From positions 1-51,380 of the forward strand of contig JAAFHB010000009.1 in NCBI GenBank assembly GCA_010906965.1: a stretch of DNA of 51,380 bases, written 5' to 3'. Under the pieces are notes generated by a model, which saw only the letters and a program-made list of their open reading frames with translations, did not search any database and was not told the DNA's origin. The DNA comes from Mariniphaga sp. GTDB taxonomy: Bacteria > Bacteroidota > Bacteroidia > Bacteroidales > Prolixibacteraceae. This document shows positions 42,526 to 50,306 of this stretch, in pieces (within the stretch, counting starts at the first letter, position 1; every line of letters begins with the position of its first letter). The translations under genes and the position numbers were made by a program.

Positions 42526-44721
42526 TCAATCTATAATTTCAAATTTCATTTTTTGATTGTTCACGATCACAAAATAATCACCACTTTCCAGGAACCGTTT
42601 GCCATTCGAATCAACGTAACTTAAATCGCGGTTCGGATCGATTTCAAATTTGAAGATGGTTTTCGCACCCGGTGCCAGTTCTTTTTTATCGAAGTATTTC
42701 AGTTCTTTCATTGGTCGCGAAATAGAGCAGGCAGGATCAGATATGTACCAAAGAACAGTTTCTGTTCCGGCAACATTTCCTGTATTACTTACTTCTACCT
42801 CAACTGAAAGTTTATCTGTCTTTTTAATTTTGGTGGCAGAAAGTTTCGGGATTCCATAGTCAAAAGTGGTATAACTCAACCCATGACCGAACCAATACAG
42901 AGGTTGGGTTGATATGTCCTGATAATCACCTTGGTTGCCAGATGGGCGGGCGCTTTGACGCATGTTGTAGTAGGTAGGAATCTGTCCGGTTGTGAGTGGA
43001 AATGTGATTGACAGTTTGCCCGAAGGATTGATTCGACCTGAAAGTATTCCAGCCAGAGCAGATCCTCCGGCGATGCCTGGTTGCCAAATTTCGATGATGG
43101 CATCGGCGAGTGGTTCAAGTCGAACCAGTTCCAACGGTCTGCCATTCGAAAGAATCAGCACGATTGGTTTTCCTGTTTTCTTCAATTCCTGCACAAATTT
43201 CTCTTGTATGGCAGGCAAAGCGATCGTTGAACGTGAAGCATTTTCGCCGCTCCATCCCTTTTTTTCTCCCAGGCAAACCAAAATTACATCCGATTTTTTG
43301 GCGAGGGAAATGGCTTCGGAAAAACCCGATTCATCGTTGCCATCGAAGTCACAACCTTTCGCCACATCGATTTTTGCAGTAGTTCCAAATTCTTTGGTAA
43401 TCCCTTCGCTAAGCGATTCGACATCGTATTCTCTTCCATTGAACGACCAGGCTCCCAGTAAATTCGACTTATCTGCCGCCATGGGACCTATCAGTGCAAT
43501 CTGCCTGGCAGACGCGGTGAGGGGAAGTGTTTTGGACTCATTTTTAAGCAACACCATTGACTCGGCAGCCAGCTTTTGAGCGATTGTTTTGCTTTCGGAC
43601 TGAAGATAACGGGCAGATTCATCTACAACGGTTGTGTAAGGCTGGTCGAATAAACCCAAACGAAATTTGACGCGAAGAATACGGCTTACGGCATCATCAA
43701 TTTTTGACATCGGTATTTTCTTTTCTGCAATGAGCGCTTTGAAGTTCTCGAAATAAATATTGTCTTTCATGTCCATTTCCACCCCAGCCATAAACGCCTT
43801 GTATCCTGCTTCTTTCCGGTCAGCCGCTACTCCCTGATTAATTAACTGTGCAATAGCATCCCAGTCAGAAACAACAAACCCGTCGTGTTTCCAGCGTTTT
43901 TTCAGGATTTCAGTTAAAGTATAGGGATTGGCAGAACCGGGAACACCGCTGATGTCGTTAAATGAACTCATCACTGTCGCGGCTCCGGCTTTTACACATG
44001 CTTCATAAGGCGGCAAATAGGTTTCCCAAAGCGATTGCATGGAAACATCGGAATAGCGATAATCGCGACCGCCTTCGGATGCTCCGTAAGCGACAAAGTG
44101 TTTCAGGCAAGCAGCAATCGAATTGGGATCGGAGAGATTTTTCCCCTGATAGCCTTTTACCGTGGCAACGCCGAACATTGCATTCGTATATGGATCTTCG
44201 CCATAACCTTCAGCAACCCGGCCCCAGCGGGGATCGCGGGCAACATCAATCATCGGTGAAAAAGTCCAGTCCACGCCGGAAAGTTTGGCTTCTTTGGCAG
44301 CAATCGCCGCGGCTTGGGTTACCAAAGCTGGATCCCACGAACAGGCCTGCGCCAGTGAAATCGGATAAACGGTCCGGAAGCCATGAATTACATCGAAACC
44401 AAACAGAATCGGGATTCCAAGCCTTGATTCTTCCATGGCTTTTTTCTGAATTTCGTTGCGCCAGACCGGGTCGGCACTGAAATAGATCAGTGAGCCAATT
44501 CCGTCAGGAATCGATTTGGTTGCTTCGCCAATGTTGTTCACATTGGTGTTCAGCCCGGCCGTGTATTGGTTGAGCTGAAGGATTTTTTCGTCGAGGTTCA
44601 TCTTCGATACCAAATCTTTGATCCGCGATTCGATCGGTGCCTTTTTGTCTTTGTAAATCTGGGCTTTCAGCGAAAGCTGAAAGGCTAAAATGATTGATAA
44701 TAAAATTGAAATTCGTTTCAT
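42526..44721 (-). CDS. bglX: GH3 beta-glucosidase (BglX-type)
   Basis: A 731-residue exported protein (signal ILLSIILAFQLSLKAQ). The GH3 N-domain has LGIPILFGFDVIHGFRTVYPI and DPRWGRVAEGYGEDPY, with KHFVAYGASEGGRDYR, and the nucleophile Asp in GFVVSDWDAI. The GH3 C-domain has CLGEKKGWSGENASRS (acid/base region) and a fibronectin-III-like C-terminal domain (LSVEVEVSNTGNVAGTE). It removes terminal beta-linked glucose, xylose or galactose from oligosaccharides, probably in the periplasm. It follows the same strand as the apiose genes, 67 bases before the ApnL-like gene. Confidence 0.92.
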   Translation of the reverse strand: MKRISILLSIILAFQLSLKAQIYKDKKAPIESRIKDLVSKMNLDEKILQLNQYTAGLNTNVNNIGEATKSIPDGIGSLIYFSADPVWRNEIQKKAMEESRLGIPILFGFDVIHGFRTVYPISLAQACSWDPALVTQAAAIAAKEAKLSGVDWTFSPMIDVARDPRWGRVAEGYGEDPYTNAMFGVATVKGYQGKNLSDPNSIAACLKHFVAYGASEGGRDYRYSDVSMQSLWETYLPPYEACVKAGAATVMSSFNDISGVPGSANPYTLTEILKKRWKHDGFVVSDWDAIAQLINQGVAADRKEAGYKAFMAGVEMDMKDNIYFENFKALIAEKKIPMSKIDDAVSRILRVKFRLGLFDQPYTTVVDESARYLQSESKTIAQKLAAESMVLLKNESKTLPLTASARQIALIGPMAADKSNLLGAWSFNGREYDVESLSEGITKEFGTTAKIDVAKGCDFDGNDESGFSEAISLAKKSDVILVCLGEKKGWSGENASRSTIALPAIQEKFVQELKKTGKPIVLILSNGRPLELVRLEPLADAIIEIWQPGIAGGSALAGILSGRINPSGKLSITFPLTTGQIPTYYNMRQSARPSGNQGDYQDISTQPLYWFGHGLSYTTFDYGIPKLSATKIKKTDKLSVEVEVSNTGNVAGTETVLWYISDPACSISRPMKELKYFDKKELAPGAKTIFKFEIDPNRDLSYVDSNGKRFLESGDYFVIVNNQKMKFEIID

Positions 44722-44779
44722 TGTTTAAATTGGTAAATTGATTATCCAGATAAATTTTTCTCGACAATATTACTGATTT

Positions 44780-45817
44780 CTACTCTTCGCCGCTATTCAT
44801 TAATTGTTTTTCAATTAATTGCCTTAATTCTTCCTTATCAGGCAAATATAGTTGGTACTTGTTGACAAACAATTGCGACGAAAGGTTGTGCATGGCATAT
44901 TGTACCAGTAAATCGTCCTTTTCTTTTGCCAATACAATGCCAATGGGTGGATTGTCGCCTTCGGTGTTTTCCTCGTTTTCGAAATAGCCCAGATACATGT
45001 TCATTTGTCCAACATCTTCGTATCCGGCTTTTTCTTTTTTTAAGTCAATTAGGACGAAACATTTAAGTATGCGATGGTAAAAGACCAAATCAACATGATA
45101 GTGAGTGTTCCCAAGCGTAACCCTATATTGACGGCCAACAAACGCAAAACCTTTGCCAAGTTCAAGCAAAAAATGTTGCAAATTGTCTATTAATCGTTTT
45201 TCGAGGTCAGTCTCACTTAGGTGATAAGGTTCCGGAATTTTTAGAAATTCGAAGACATAAGGATCTTTAAGTAAATCAGTAGGCTTTACAATACTTTGAC
45301 CTATTGAAGAAAGTTTTAAAATTTCCTCTTTATTTTTTGATACAGCCAAACGTAAATAGAGTGATGAGTTTTTTTGCCTTTTTAACTCTCTCACATTCCA
45401 ATTCTCGATTTGGGATTGAACTTCATAAAATTGTCTTTCAACCTCATTATCAATGAGTATAAGCTCACAGAAATGCGACCAACTAAGTCTATCCAATTTT
45501 CCAGACACTGTCTGGAAAATTGGATAGACAAGAAAGAATTGACGCATTAAGTAAACGTTGCTTAAGCTAAAACCTTTGACATGTACACGGGTTAAATCCT
45601 TCGAAAGATTTGCAAGTAAGGCTTTACCGTATTTTGCCTTAGTTTTACCACCCTGCTCAAATTCAATGATGTGCTGACCTATTTTCCAATAAGTCTCCAC
45701 CATGTTCGAATTTACAGCCGAAATGGCTTTCCGTTGACCTAATGCGTAGGTTTCGGAAATTTGACTTATCAGATTTTGATAATTATCCGGAAGCTTGTCA
45801 AGTTCATTTTCCATCAT
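44780..45817 (-). CDS. DUF1016 (YhcG-type) PD-(D/E)XK nuclease-domain protein
   Basis: A 345-residue cytoplasmic protein. The DUF1016 N-terminal domain (VETYWKIGQHIIEFEQGGKTKAKYGKALLANLSKDL, LSWSHFCELILI) is followed by a PD-(D/E)XK domain: RQYRVTLGNTHYHVDLVFYHRILKCFVLIDLKKEKAGYEDVGQMNMYL (Asp, Asp-x-Lys). Members are linked to DNA repair, mobile DNA and type I restriction loci. It stands oddly within a carbohydrate operon, 22 bases after the preceding gene's stop. A 43-base near-perfect palindrome lies in its coding sequence (45487-45529), next to the LSWSH motif, where it adds residues compared with the usual family sequence. Confidence 0.9.
   Translation of the reverse strand: MMENELDKLPDNYQNLISQISETYALGQRKAISAVNSNMVETYWKIGQHIIEFEQGGKTKAKYGKALLANLSKDLTRVHVKGFSLSNVYLMRQFFLVYPIFQTVSGKLDRLSWSHFCELILIDNEVERQFYEVQSQIENWNVRELKRQKNSSLYLRLAVSKNKEEILKLSSIGQSIVKPTDLLKDPYVFEFLKIPEPYHLSETDLEKRLIDNLQHFLLELGKGFAFVGRQYRVTLGNTHYHVDLVFYHRILKCFVLIDLKKEKAGYEDVGQMNMYLGYFENEENTEGDNPPIGIVLAKEKDDLLVQYAMHNLSSQLFVNKYQLYLPDKEELRQLIEKQLMNSGEE
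45487..45529. repeat. 43-bp palindrome inside the DUF1016 gene
   Basis: Two perfect 21-base arms (45487-45507 and 45509-45529) around one base. It encodes the residues VYPIFQTVSGKLDR. It is far longer than chance allows in coding DNA, and could form a cruciform or mRNA hairpin. Confidence 0.85.
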
Positions 45818-45839
45818 TCAATTATCATTTTAATTCTTT

Positions 45840-46937
45840 TTATTTTTCAAATTCCGGAGCCAGCGGCATCCGTGGCTTTCCACCTCCACCTACCGATGTT
45901 GCCGTGTTGTTGTCAACCACGTGCAAATTAAGGAAAATCCGATCCATGTCGCGTGCCCATGCCGAAGTTTTATCTTTGGCTTTCATCGAAAAGCCCCAGT
46001 TCTTTCTGAAATCATCGTCGAACCGACCTTCAGGCGACCATTCCGTCATGATGGCATACACATCCCAGGCCGTGTCGTCAACCAGATAAGCGCCATAATT
46101 CTGAAAGGCTTCAGCCAAAATACGGGCAGGTTTGGTTTCGAAGCCAATCGAATCGAGGTTCATTTTTACCGGAAGTGCCAGCAATGCGCCCATCCGGCAT
46201 TCTTTTACGATTTCAGAATGACGATCCTTGTAATAATTTCCGGCGGCATAACCATCAGCCGATTTTCCGGGCCAGCGGAATCCTTTGGTTTCGGCATCGT
46301 AATAAACATTCTTTTTGGCGTAGATATTTACTTTCAGCGCATGCCTGACTGGTCCTGAAGTGGGCGACAGTTCGCGCAGACGAAGCGTCCCACCAATGGC
46401 TGATAGTCCGGTGGCTCCATGTGCTCCATACATTCCATCTCCGTAAATATCAACATCAGGGAATAGGTATTGCGATGTTGCCGGCTGCCCTTTTGTACAA
46501 TGGGCAAATGGTTGGGTTTGTTTGATCGTTCGCCTATCAGGCATTAGCACAGCAAGTCCCGCATTGGGGGTTGCTCCGTCCCAGGTTTCCGGACCGACTA
46601 TCCATGATTGCGGAACGGGAGCCGGGAAAAGTACTTTACCTTCGACTCCGCAGCGACTTTTTGTGCGATCCCAGCCTGCAAAGTTTTCGGCAATATCCAT
46701 CAAAGGCACATCGGGCGACATCACGATGTAATCCTCGTCGATGGTCATTCCGGCTGCCATTGCTTTTTCAATATGTGCATGAACATATTTAGCTTCAGTA
46801 CCAATCGGCATATTCCATATCGAAGTTGGCGAGAACGGCCATTTCAAGGGATAGCGGGTTTCTTCGGGATTTCCATTTGAGATACCCTGACAAGCCATGG
46901 CAACGGCAAAAGTGTAAAGCAATAAAATTTTATTCAT
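45840..46937 (-). CDS. Conserved exported lipoprotein, unknown function
   Basis: A 365-residue protein with a short lipoprotein signal (LLLYTFAVAMACQG). It has a motif I know from uncharacterised secreted proteins of several phyla (WPFSPTSIWNMPIG), then a Gly/Pro-rich body with GDGMYGAHGATGLSAIGGTLRL, ALKVNIYAKKNVYYD and GFRWPGKSADGYAAGNYY. No catalytic motif is sure. It starts eight bases after the GH27 gene, so it is cotranscribed with glycosidases and may itself bind or cleave a glycan. Confidence 0.7.
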   Translation of the reverse strand: MNKILLLYTFAVAMACQGISNGNPEETRYPLKWPFSPTSIWNMPIGTEAKYVHAHIEKAMAAGMTIDEDYIVMSPDVPLMDIAENFAGWDRTKSRCGVEGKVLFPAPVPQSWIVGPETWDGATPNAGLAVLMPDRRTIKQTQPFAHCTKGQPATSQYLFPDVDIYGDGMYGAHGATGLSAIGGTLRLRELSPTSGPVRHALKVNIYAKKNVYYDAETKGFRWPGKSADGYAAGNYYKDRHSEIVKECRMGALLALPVKMNLDSIGFETKPARILAEAFQNYGAYLVDDTAWDVYAIMTEWSPEGRFDDDFRKNWGFSMKAKDKTSAWARDMDRIFLNLHVVDNNTATSVGGGGKPRMPLAPEFEK

Positions 46938-46945
46938 TAATGGTT

Positions 46946-48322
46946 TTATTTTGCGGAAAACAACATCGCGCCATGCGCCGGAACACTGATCGTGATTCCT
47001 TTCCCAATAGCTCCCAAATCGGATTTTAGCCAGAGGTTGCGAAGGACCGATTGGCTTTTAATACTGCATTCTTCAGGAGTTATCATAACTTCGGATACCT
47101 GATCAGAAACATTCAGGATGGCAATATATTTTGACTTGTTTTCCTTGTCATCGGCTGTCCAAATGCTGATTCCGTTTTTAAAACTGATTTCCTTGTTGTT
47201 AGTGGAATGTTGATTAACCCGCAGCATTTCGTCGTTGGTTAAAAGCGAAACGGTGAAATCATCGTTGTCGGGCATATTTCCGCCAATCATCAACGGTGAA
47301 CGGAAGATCGACCATAAAGTCATCAGGAAATATTGTTCGTCTTTCGTAAAATTGGTATAACGTGGTTTTCCATCTTTCAATTCTGTTCTGATATTTAGTT
47401 TGCCTAACGGAAGCATGTCAGCATCAGGCCAATGTCCTTCAGTAACCATTGGTGCCCAATCACGGCAAAGCTCCAACTGGCGTTTCAATGCCGACCATTT
47501 ATCCCAGAAATCGCCCGATATACGCCACATATTGGCATTTTCGCGCAAATGTTTCGGGTTTCCAATAAAGGCCGGGCCAGGAGAAAGGCTGAGTACGATT
47601 GGGCGGCCGCAATTCAATATGGCTTTGTGAACTGCCTCAATTTCATCGGCATGATAAGGAGACGAAATGTCATCAACTTTGATGTAGTCGACACCCCATT
47701 CGGCATATAGCTCGAAAAGTGAGTTGTAGTATTCCTGAGCTCCCGCTTTGGTCAGGTTCAAACCGGTTAATCCGCCATACCAAACACAAGTATCGGCTAA
47801 ATTGGCAACTTCGGCAGCTTTGGCCGTCGAGTTTTTGATCGGCGTATTTCCGGCGATTGCCTGACGGGGAATACCACGCATGATGTGCAATCCGAATTTC
47901 AGGCCTTTGGAATGAACATAGTCGGCAAGTGGTTTTAGCCCTTTTCCGCCTTCAGATGATGGATGAAGTTTTACTGAAGGAATTAAGCGGCCAAATTCGT
48001 CGATGTATTGCTCCGGGCGACGGTTTTGAAATTTTTCAGCCGAATTCTGATCATCGCAATACCACAGGAAGTCAACCACCACGTACTGCCAACCGAACGA
48101 TTTCAGCTTTTCAGCCATGTAGTCAGCATTGGCTTTCACTTCAGCCTCGGTCACATTTCCTCCAAAGCAGTTATAGCTGTTCCAACCCATTGGAGGTGTT
48201 TGAGCCAGTTGAATCTCAGGTTTTGCAACCGTTTTATCGGGCGTTTTTGTGGTAGGTAGAGCGCACGAGTAGCAGGTGCAGAGGGCAAAGAGCAACAAAT
48301 TTCTGAAGACGATTTTTTTCAT
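46946..48322 (-). CDS. GH27-type alpha-galactosidase, lipoprotein
   Basis: I chose the ATG at 48322 (458 residues) over an upstream Met 45 codons earlier, because it gives a lipoprotein signal (LLLFALCTCYSCALPTT) and clears the upstream gene. GH27 signatures are TPPMGWNSYNCFGGNVTEAEVKAN, YVVVDFLWYC, the nucleophile Asp in YIKVDDIS, the acid/base Asp in WRISGDFWD, and DADMLPLGKL. A C-terminal beta-domain ends with VPAHGAMLFSAK. It removes terminal alpha-galactose or beta-L-arabinopyranose from side chains, probably as part of the pectin-degrading set. Confidence 0.88.
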   Translation of the reverse strand: MKKIVFRNLLLFALCTCYSCALPTTKTPDKTVAKPEIQLAQTPPMGWNSYNCFGGNVTEAEVKANADYMAEKLKSFGWQYVVVDFLWYCDDQNSAEKFQNRRPEQYIDEFGRLIPSVKLHPSSEGGKGLKPLADYVHSKGLKFGLHIMRGIPRQAIAGNTPIKNSTAKAAEVANLADTCVWYGGLTGLNLTKAGAQEYYNSLFELYAEWGVDYIKVDDISSPYHADEIEAVHKAILNCGRPIVLSLSPGPAFIGNPKHLRENANMWRISGDFWDKWSALKRQLELCRDWAPMVTEGHWPDADMLPLGKLNIRTELKDGKPRYTNFTKDEQYFLMTLWSIFRSPLMIGGNMPDNDDFTVSLLTNDEMLRVNQHSTNNKEISFKNGISIWTADDKENKSKYIAILNVSDQVSEVMITPEECSIKSQSVLRNLWLKSDLGAIGKGITISVPAHGAMLFSAK

Positions 48323-48350
48323 GATGAATATGATTATAAGTTGTTTGCAA

Positions 48351-50294
48351 TTAATTGGCTGAACCGGCAAATTTTTTGTAAATATCCACAAAATTCTTGC
48401 GATATCCGGTTTCTGAAAATTGTTTAGGAAGCTTTTGAAGCACAGCATTTTCTGCATTTTTATCCTGAATTAATTGGTTTCTACCGAGCAGGAAGTCTGC
48501 CTTACGAACTGTTCCATATACATGCAAAACATCCTGACTTACTGAATTTGCGATCAGTTGATTTCCATCGAAAACAGTGATGCCAGTACAATCGAAATAT
48601 TTCTGAAAAATGGCATTCAGACTTTCCTTTTTTGTTGAACCTTTCTCTCCGTTTGGTCCTGAAAACCGGACTTCGCGGGCGATAAATGTATTTCCGGTGA
48701 AATTCAGGTTGGAGCAAAGCGGGTAGCTGATTGTTTGCAGGCCTTCGTCGATAAAAATATTGTTTTGCATCAGCAAATCGTTGGCCATGTGGTGATGCAC
48801 CGGCACGAGGGTATTGACTGCCAGGTTATTCTCCATGATGCAATTTTTCGCCAACTCGTCGAAATAGTAGGTCCAGCCTTCGGTGGTATTTCCTTTCCGG
48901 CAAATCACGGCATTGTTGCGGTAAATCATAGAATCGACTCCGCCCGTGTAAATTGCGCCACCATCGACCATCATCTGCTTGAAATCGTAAATGAGATTGT
49001 ATTCAGCAACCGATTTCCTGCCAAGGCCATTAATAGCGCAATATGGAATATTGTACAATTCGCAGTGCGAAACCAGGTTGTTGTCGCCATCGCCCATGAT
49101 ACTAACAGCACCAAAATATAGCATCCCCAGATCATGAATCCCGCAACGTTCAATTCTGATGTGATTTCCATTGTAAAAAATTCCACCGGCACCCGTTTCA
49201 GAGAATTCGCAATCAGAAACCGAAATGTCTTTTCCCGTCAATTTAGCTGCCCAACCGGCCACATTTTTAACCTGAATGTTTTTCAGTGTTAGATTGTTCA
49301 CCTGATCGGCGACGATGGCACCTGTAATATTTGCAGTTGCATAACCTGTATTGCAAATCGGGGCTCCGGAACACGAAAACTCAAGATTCGACATACTTAT
49401 TTCTGAAGCATTTTTGGCAATTTGAATGATGTGTGATTTTGTAGGAATCATGGCATTTAAAGATGCTGCATTTTCATACTGAAATGGCCAGTAAACCAAT
49501 TTCCTATGGCGACGGTCAACAAACCATTGCCCGGGTTTGGTCATCCCTTCTCTGATGTTCCATACGATATACTGGTGTGTTTTTTCACCGGCCCACGAGG
49601 CAAAAGCGCCAGCCGGATGCGTGGCGGCGTTGGCAAATTTCAGGCTGTGCTTAATGGTGTCGATTCCGGAAAGTGCCACATACGAATCATCCCAGGCATG
49701 AAAAACAGTGAGTTCAGCATTTTTTACATCCAACCATGAACCGATATCTGCCGGATCATAAATTAAAGTGGTCAATTCATCTTCAGTTGGTTTTTTCGAC
49801 CAGCCACCCTGCGAGCTCTGCCACAAATATGGCCATTCGCTCTTATGTCTGTAAGCGCCTGTTTCCGGCAGACGTGCCCGCTGGCGAAGACTGTCGTTAA
49901 TAACCAATATCCTGAAATCTAATGCTGGCCAAAGCGAATCGGGTATTTGTGCTTCGAGCAATTTGCCTTTTTGCTCCCATTTTCCAAAAAACCGGCCTCC
50001 ATAAAGCCTGACTTTTTTGCCAGCTTCTCCTGAAATATTCAAGCCCGAATCTTTATCGGTCAGCGTAACCGAAACATCGTAATAGTTTCCTTCAGAAACG
50101 ACAATTCTTCGGACTTTTGAGTTTCTGGATAAATCCAGGGCCTTTTGCAAAGTTGCAACCGGATGCGACTTTGAACCACTGTTCCCGTCATTCCCCGAGT
50201 TAGCGACATAAATTGCTGATTCATTGCAGGAAGTGAGAAAAAAGCAAATTGCCAGCATCACACTAGCTATCAGGATGAATGATTTAGACATCAT
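48351..50294 (-). CDS. Right-handed beta-helix glycosidase-like lipoprotein
   Basis: A 647-residue protein with a lipoprotein signal (LAICFFLTSC; Met also at the third base triplet upstream). The opening IYVANSGNDGNSGSKSHPVATLQKALD is typical of exported beta-helix enzymes. The middle has a beta-sandwich-like insert (FRILVINDSLRQRARLPETG). Then come clear beta-helix rungs (LTLKNIQVKNVAGWAAKL, ISVSDCEFSETGAGGIFY, NLVSHCELYNIPYCAI). The layout resembles GH141 (an RG-II-acting family) and related GH120-like proteins. Family number and specificity are not sure from sequence alone. Confidence 0.75.
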   Translation of the reverse strand: MMSKSFILIASVMLAICFFLTSCNESAIYVANSGNDGNSGSKSHPVATLQKALDLSRNSKVRRIVVSEGNYYDVSVTLTDKDSGLNISGEAGKKVRLYGGRFFGKWEQKGKLLEAQIPDSLWPALDFRILVINDSLRQRARLPETGAYRHKSEWPYLWQSSQGGWSKKPTEDELTTLIYDPADIGSWLDVKNAELTVFHAWDDSYVALSGIDTIKHSLKFANAATHPAGAFASWAGEKTHQYIVWNIREGMTKPGQWFVDRRHRKLVYWPFQYENAASLNAMIPTKSHIIQIAKNASEISMSNLEFSCSGAPICNTGYATANITGAIVADQVNNLTLKNIQVKNVAGWAAKLTGKDISVSDCEFSETGAGGIFYNGNHIRIERCGIHDLGMLYFGAVSIMGDGDNNLVSHCELYNIPYCAINGLGRKSVAEYNLIYDFKQMMVDGGAIYTGGVDSMIYRNNAVICRKGNTTEGWTYYFDELAKNCIMENNLAVNTLVPVHHHMANDLLMQNNIFIDEGLQTISYPLCSNLNFTGNTFIAREVRFSGPNGEKGSTKKESLNAIFQKYFDCTGITVFDGNQLIANSVSQDVLHVYGTVRKADFLLGRNQLIQDKNAENAVLQKLPKQFSETGYRKNFVDIYKKFAGSAN

Positions 50295-50306
50295 GCTATA
50301 TTTTTA

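Noticed and set aside
42512-44776. AATATTACTGA shared by the gaps before ApnL-like and GH3 genes
   Set aside because: Eleven matching bases in AT-rich gaps (42512-42522 and 44766-44776) without symmetry or promoter context; too weak to call an operator.
46946-48457. 503-residue version of the GH27 protein
   Set aside because: The extra N-terminal 45 residues precede a good lipoprotein signal and overlap the upstream gene's end.
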